This document shows positions 8,078-11,444 of a stretch of 11,444 nucleotides of DNA, in pieces. Positions within the stretch are counted from its first letter, which is position 1. Every line of letters starts with the position of its first letter. The position numbers and the translations under genes were made by a program. Source of the stretch: AM-2324 sp042091035 (GTDB lineage: Bacteria; Bacteroidota; Bacteroidia; Chitinophagales; Saprospiraceae); contig JBELIG010000100.1 of assembly GCA_042091035.1 (NCBI GenBank), forward strand, positions 1-11,444, in the 5' to 3' direction. Below the pieces are notes generated by a model, which was not told where the DNA came from, did not search any database, and saw nothing but the letters and a program-made list of their open reading frames with translations.

Positions 8078-8093
8078 GTAGACTGAAGTCTAC
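8078..8093. repeat. Palindrome GTAGACT-GA-AGTCTAC in the leader of the oxoamine synthase gene
   Basis: Two perfect 7-bp arms are separated by two bases. A second, overlapping palindrome CAGT-AG-ACTG lies at 8076-8085. The site would fall roughly 10 to 27 bases after the inferred transcription start, a common position for a repressor operator. It could also form a small RNA hairpin (6 bp, four-base loop). There is no following T-run, so it is not a terminator. Confidence 0.45.
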
Positions 8094-8172
8094 ATAACTG
8101 AGAATTACCGAACTAAGTTTATGTACCTTTTATTCAAACCATTCAAGGTCAGGACTTAATAACTTTATTGCT

Positions 8173-9411
8173 ATGGATTTGTTCGAAAAGATTAGAAAAA
8201 ATAGAGGACCGCTAGGGAAATTTGCGGACGTCGCTGAGGGATATTACATTTTTCCAAAATTAGAAGGGGAATTGTCTAATCGTATGCACTTCAACGGGAA
8301 AGAAGTTGTTTGTTGGAGTATCAACAATTACTTAGGTTTAGGAAACCACCCTGAGATTAGAAAGGTAGACGGTGAAGCTGCTGCTGAATTTGGTATTGCT
8401 TACCCAATGGGAGCAAGAATGATGTCTGGTAATACTGACCTGCACGGTTTACTTGAAACGCAATTAGCTGACTTCGTTAAAAAAGAAACAGCTGTACTTG
8501 TAAACTTCGGTTACCAAGGAATTATGTCTGCTATCGACGCACTTCTTGATCGTCAAGATGTAGTTGTATACGATTCAGAAAGTCATGCTTGTATCGTCGA
8601 TGGTGTTCGTATGCATCATGGTAAGCGATTCGCTTTTGAGCACAACAACATGGAAAGCCTTGAGAAAAATCTTGAGCGCGCAACTGCTATGATCGAAAAG
8701 ACTGGTGGTTCTATACTTGTAATCTCTGAAGGTGTATTCGGAATGCGAGGTGATCAAGGAAAATTAAGAGAAATAGTTGACCTTAAAGATAAATTTGAAT
8801 TCAGACTTCTTGTAGATGATGCGCATGGATTCGGAACACTTGGTGAGACAGGTGCTGGTGCTGGTGAAGAGCAAGGTGTTCAAGATGACATAGATATCTA
8901 CTTCTCAACATTTGCAAAATCAATGGCGAGCTTCGGTGCTTTCCTTGCAGGTGACAAGAATGTAATCGAATTCCTTAAGTATAATATGAGATCGCAAATG
9001 TTTGCCAAATCATTGGCAATGCCAGTAGTAAAAGGTAACATTAAGCGTCTTGAAATGTTGAGAACTCAACCTGAGTTCAAAGCAAATCTTTGGAAAAATG
9101 TTGATGCACTTCAATCTGCCCTTAAAGCAGAAGGCTTTGATATCGGTAACACAAACTCATGTGTAACTCCAGTATATCTTGAAGGTGATGAAATGCATGC
9201 AATGGTATTAGTTAAGGATCTTAGAGAGAATCACGGTATTTTCTGTTCGATCGTAACGTATCCAGTAATTCCTAAAGGTATGATCCTGCTTCGTCTAATT
9301 CCAACTGCTGTGCATAATCAGGAGGATATCGACAGAACGCTTGTAGCCTTCAAAGACATTAAGCAAAAGCTAGAGTCTGGAGCGTATGACAGCGTAATCC
9401 AACAGAGCTAG
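8173..9411 (+). CDS. Alpha-oxoamine synthase (SPT-like); candidate cysteate fatty acyltransferase
   Basis: A fold-type I PLP enzyme of the KBL/BioF/SPT family, which joins an amino acid to an acyl thioester with loss of CO2. Visible features are the substrate-entry motif NNYLGLGNHP (51-60), GARMMSGNTDLH (80-91), His138 in DSESHACIVDG stacking on the cofactor, Asp215 and His218 in VDDAHGFG, PLP lysine Lys249 in STFAKS, and a C-terminal small domain with YPVIPKGMILLR (363-374). The full 412 residues are usual for the family. It departs from glycine C-acetyltransferase at the substrate loop and at the lysine motif (STFAKSMASFGAF), and differs from Bacteroides serine palmitoyltransferase as I remember it; it is closest to the Bacteroidota enzymes shown to acylate cysteate for capnine-type sulfonolipids. 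Substrate assignment is inference, supported by the CBS-like gene just upstream. From about codon 90 the gene strongly prefers CTT for leucine and GGT for glycine, unlike its neighbours, which suggests high expression. The ATG at 8173 starts the conserved N-terminus. Confidence 0.85.
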   Translation: MDLFEKIRKNRGPLGKFADVAEGYYIFPKLEGELSNRMHFNGKEVVCWSINNYLGLGNHPEIRKVDGEAAAEFGIAYPMGARMMSGNTDLHGLLETQLADFVKKETAVLVNFGYQGIMSAIDALLDRQDVVVYDSESHACIVDGVRMHHGKRFAFEHNNMESLEKNLERATAMIEKTGGSILVISEGVFGMRGDQGKLREIVDLKDKFEFRLLVDDAHGFGTLGETGAGAGEEQGVQDDIDIYFSTFAKSMASFGAFLAGDKNVIEFLKYNMRSQMFAKSLAMPVVKGNIKRLEMLRTQPEFKANLWKNVDALQSALKAEGFDIGNTNSCVTPVYLEGDEMHAMVLVKDLRENHGIFCSIVTYPVIPKGMILLRLIPTAVHNQEDIDRTLVAFKDIKQKLESGAYDSVIQQS

Positions 9412-9433
9412 GCTTTACTATTTAAAAAATACT

Positions 9434-9465
9434 AAAAGCGATACCCACCACAGTATCGCTTTTTT
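9434..9465 (+). terminator. Intrinsic terminator between oxoamine synthase and VOC genes
   Basis: AAAAGCGATAC (9434-9444) pairs with GTATCGCTTTT (9453-9463) around an eight-base loop, followed by Ts to 9465. The start codon of the next gene is only 12 bases beyond the T-run, so that gene must rely on read-through or on a promoter overlapping the hairpin or the end of the previous gene. Confidence 0.82.
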
Positions 9466-9477
9466 AATTATTGACCA

Positions 9478-10548
9478 ATGAGTTTACCATTAATTTCTGG
9501 TATCCAGCAAATGGGGATAGGTATCCCAAATGTTCAAGAAGCATTTGATTGGTATAGAAAAACCCTAAAAGTAGATATCAAAATGTTCGAGGAAGCTGCG
9601 GAGGCAAAACTAATGCTTCCCTACACCGCCAACCAACCTCAATCAAGACATGCTATTCTTGCCTTAAGCGGACAAGGAGGCGGTGGCCTTGAAATCTGGC
9701 AATATGTAGGAAGAACACCCCAACCAGCAGCCTTTGAAATTCAACTTGGAGACCTAGGGCTTAACATCAACAAATTTAAATGTACAGATGTAGATAAGGC
9801 TTATGCAGATCTTGATGCTAAAGGCGTAGACCTTTTAGGATCAGTTTCCATGAATACAAATGGCAAAAAGCACTTTTTCGCAAAAGACCCCTATGGCAAC
9901 ATTTTTGAGGCTGTAGAATCTGATAACTGGTTTAGAAGAAATGGCGACTACTTCGGTGGTTCCTACGGTTGCATAATCGGTGTGAGCGACATGGAAAAAT
10001 CCTTGAAATTTTACAAGGAAATACTTGGCTATGACACTATCCTTAGTGACGACACCAATGATTTTGAAGACCTTAAGCCATTAGCATCTGGAGATAAAAA
10101 ATATCGTCGTGTATTGCTTGCGCATAGCCAGGAAAGACAGGGCCCATTCTCAAATATGCTTGGCCAATCCCAAATTGAATTGGTACAAGCTCTAGATCGA
10201 ACACCACAGTTAATCTTCAAAGACAGGCTTTGGGGAGACTTGGGATATATCCATTTATGCTTTGACATAAAGGGCATGTCTGAACTACGTGACAAATGCG
10301 CCAAACTAGGCCATCCTTTTACGGTAGATAGTTCAGCAGCAATGGATTCATTTGACATGGGAGAAGCTGCTGGAAACTTTGCATATATCGAAGATCCAGA
10401 CGGAGCACTTATAGAATTTGTGGAGACCCACAAAATTCCAATCGCAAAAAAAATTGGTTGGTTTCTCGATCTAAGAAAAAGAAAACCTTCAAAAGCATTA
10501 CCGAATTGGATGCTTAAATTACTAGCAATGAATCGAGTAAAAGATTAA
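9478..10548 (+). CDS. Two-domain VOC (glyoxalase/dioxygenase-fold) protein, function unknown
   Basis: Two vicinal-oxygen-chelate domains in tandem. The first, about residues 8-147, runs from GIGIPNVQEAFDWY (13-26) to the closing strand DPYGNIFEAVE (137-147). The second, about 161-317, runs from IIGVSDMEKSLKFYKEILGY (166-185) to DPDGALIEFVE (306-316). Candidate metal ligands are Glu72 (GLEIWQY) and Glu144 in the first domain and His259 (YIHLCF) and Glu313 in the second. The first strand of domain one lacks the usual histidine, so only one site may bind metal. Residues 318-356 form a basic tail (KRKPSK) that could contact membrane or nucleic acid. VOC proteins include lyases, isomerases, extradiol dioxygenases and resistance proteins; nothing here selects among them. 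Its position next to a putative lipid-forming enzyme suggests, but does not show, a role in lipid or amino-acid modification. No signal peptide, so cytoplasmic. Confidence 0.82.
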   Translation: MSLPLISGIQQMGIGIPNVQEAFDWYRKTLKVDIKMFEEAAEAKLMLPYTANQPQSRHAILALSGQGGGGLEIWQYVGRTPQPAAFEIQLGDLGLNINKFKCTDVDKAYADLDAKGVDLLGSVSMNTNGKKHFFAKDPYGNIFEAVESDNWFRRNGDYFGGSYGCIIGVSDMEKSLKFYKEILGYDTILSDDTNDFEDLKPLASGDKKYRRVLLAHSQERQGPFSNMLGQSQIELVQALDRTPQLIFKDRLWGDLGYIHLCFDIKGMSELRDKCAKLGHPFTVDSSAAMDSFDMGEAAGNFAYIEDPDGALIEFVETHKIPIAKKIGWFLDLRKRKPSKALPNWMLKLLAMNRVKD

Positions 10549-10577
10549 AAAGTTGGCTGCATAGCCAACTTTTTTTA
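10549..10577 (+). terminator. Intrinsic terminator of the VOC gene
   Basis: GTTGGCT (10552-10558) pairs with AGCCAAC (10563-10569) around a GCAT loop, extended by an A-tract before and eight Ts (10570-10577) after. It starts immediately after the stop codon and separates the VOC gene from the sigma-factor gene. Confidence 0.88.
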
Positions 10578-10630
10578 TTTTATTCCAACCCTTTAATCGC
10601 ATTCAACGTCATTAGGGTGAATAGGAATTT

Positions 10631-11191
10631 ATGAAATTCAACGATCAAAGCACATTAGAGGAACTTATAGAAGGTTGCATCCGCAAGGATCGACTTGCTC
10701 AGAAGTATCTATACAAGCAAATGTATAGCTCTATGTTTGCCGTTGCGTTACGCTATTCAAAAGATGAGGATATGGCAACATTCATCCTTAATAACAGCTT
10801 CCTAAAAGTCTTTACTAAAATTGAAAGCCACAATAGGGAACATAGCTTCTATGGATGGGTTAAAAGAATAGTGGTCAACTCCGCGCTTGATGAAATAAGA
10901 AAGAATAAGAAACATAGTAATCAACTTCAAATAGAAGAAATTCAAGAACCAGCACTTACAGAAAATGTATTAGATAAGCTAAAAGCAGAGGATCTTTTAA
11001 AGGCTATACAAACACTACCTGGATTGACTAATGTAGTTTTCAATCTTTATACAATAGAAGGTTACAAACACCATGAGATAGCAAAAAAACTATCTATTCC
11101 TGAAGGCACTTCAAAATGGCATGTTTCACAGGGAAGAAAATTGTTGAAGAAAAAACTAGCATATTATTTGACTGAAACTAATAGGGGATGA
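10631..11191 (+). CDS. ECF-type RNA polymerase sigma factor
   Basis: A 186-residue sigma-70-family protein with only regions 2 and 4, the ECF layout. Region 2 covers about residues 25-95: the core-binding helices are followed by FLKVFTKIES (57-66), FYGWVKRIVVNSALDEIRK (73-91), the classic WL.rIa.N...D..R pattern. A linker leads to region 4 (about 120-175): AIQTLPGLTNVVFNLYTIEGY (125-145) and a helix-turn-helix HHEIAKKLSIPEGTSKWHVS (147-166) followed by the basic GRKLLKKKL, which recognises the -35 element. It directs RNA polymerase to an unknown regulon. Its TGA overlaps the ATG of the next gene (ATGA), indicating translational coupling with a likely membrane regulator. The ATG at 10631 is the first in frame after the upstream terminator; ECF genes often control their own promoter but I cannot identify that here. 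Confidence 0.92.
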   Translation: MKFNDQSTLEELIEGCIRKDRLAQKYLYKQMYSSMFAVALRYSKDEDMATFILNNSFLKVFTKIESHNREHSFYGWVKRIVVNSALDEIRKNKKHSNQLQIEEIQEPALTENVLDKLKAEDLLKAIQTLPGLTNVVFNLYTIEGYKHHEIAKKLSIPEGTSKWHVSQGRKLLKKKLAYYLTETNRG

Positions 11192-11444
11192 AAAAAGGAG
11201 GGAATTCAAACATAGAACGAAAATTAGCAGATCTCAACTATCCTTTTTCTGAAGATAGCTGGAATAAGATGGAAATGCTCCTTAATGAAGAAGAGGATAA
11301 AGCCACTGGTGGCCTAGCTCCTTCTCAAAATGGAATATCAGGACAGGGTATTTTTAGATCCCTTGGGATCATTGCTGTACTTGTAGTAGCTACTTTAGGC
11401 ACTTCAAATACAATAAAACTTGACAGCCTAAGCTTAAATACAAA
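11188..11444 (+). CDS. Membrane protein overlapping the sigma-factor gene, possible anti-sigma factor (partial)
   Basis: The reading frame opens at the ATG at 11188, sharing ATGA with the end of the sigma-factor gene, and stays open to the window edge (85 complete codons). Residues 1-55 are hydrophilic and would lie in the cytoplasm; they contain FSEDSWNKMEMLLNEEE (20-36), a short acidic/Trp segment frequent in Bacteroidota membrane proteins encoded next to ECF sigma factors. Residues about 56-72 (from IFRSLGI to ATLGTS) form a single membrane segment, and the sequence after it would be periplasmic. Tight coupling and topology suggest an anti-sigma factor holding the sigma factor at the membrane. 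No zinc-binding HxxxCxxC motif is present, so it is not of the ZAS type in the part seen. The C-terminal part and any sensor domain are outside the window. Confidence 0.7.
   Translation, partial: MKKGGNSNIERKLADLNYPFSEDSWNKMEMLLNEEEDKATGGLAPSQNGISGQGIFRSLGIIAVLVVATLGTSNTIKLDSLSLNT

Noticed and set aside
10029..10433. 134-codon open frame on the minus strand inside the VOC gene
   Set aside because: It lies wholly antisense to a well-supported gene, its translation is rich in Ser/Pro and has no domain-like pattern, so it is a frame shadow.
11196..11203. AAGGAGGG, a perfect Shine-Dalgarno-like string inside the start of the last gene
   Set aside because: No ATG, GTG or TTG follows at a usable distance (only an in-frame ATA), and Bacteroidota rarely use such sites; the ATG at 11188 overlapping the sigma-factor stop is a better start.
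1..11444. CRISPR array, insertion sequence or phage-defence system
   Set aside because: No regularly spaced repeats, no transposase, nuclease, reverse transcriptase or other defence-type gene was found; all long frames are accounted for by the genes listed.

Overview
The window looks like a chromosomal segment from a Bacteroidota bacterium. The evidence is a Bacteroidota-type type IX secretion (T9SS) sorting domain at the end of one protein, a secreted tricorn-like S41 protease, few Shine-Dalgarno sequences before the starts, TAnnTTTG-like promoter elements, a tRNA without an encoded CCA, and an AT-rich composition (judged by eye, not counted). The order or genus cannot be fixed from sequence alone; a gliding, marine-type Cytophagales/Saprospiria/Flavobacteriia lineage would fit.

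Layout. Positions 1-54 hold the 3' part of tRNA-Asn(GTT) with its terminator. Convergent to it, on the minus strand, is a 592-aa secreted LamG-like protein with a T9SS C-terminal domain (119-1897). A second minus-strand unit follows: a multi-pass GT-C-like membrane protein (5259-6686) lies 14 nt upstream of a 1056-aa tricorn protease homologue (2074-5244), and the unit ends in a strong hairpin at 2036-2071. From 6687 onward transcription is on the plus strand: a cystathionine beta-synthase/cysteine-synthase-like PLP enzyme (6897-7904), an alpha-oxoamine synthase of the serine palmitoyltransferase type (8173-9411), a two-domain VOC/glyoxalase-fold protein (9478-10548), an ECF sigma factor (10631-11191), and the start of a membrane protein overlapping it by ATGA (11188 to the window end). 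No gene-free stretch reaches 300 bases. The longest are 6687-6896 (divergent promoter region), 7905-8172 (terminator, two inverted repeats, a candidate promoter) and 1898-2073 (only the terminator of the next unit is recognisable there).

How the genes may work together. The most interesting block is 6897-10548. A PLP beta-replacement enzyme followed by a PLP enzyme that condenses an amino acid with an acyl thioester is what the first two steps of sulfonolipid (capnine) synthesis need: make L-cysteate, then join it to a fatty acyl group to give 3-ketocapnine. The second enzyme resembles the cysteate acyltransferase type more than glycine C-acetyltransferase or ordinary serine palmitoyltransferase. 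The VOC protein is an unexplained neighbour. Each of these three genes is followed by its own terminator, so they are neighbours with probably separate control rather than one simple operon. The sigma factor and the overlapping membrane gene look like a sigma/anti-sigma pair, cut by the window edge.
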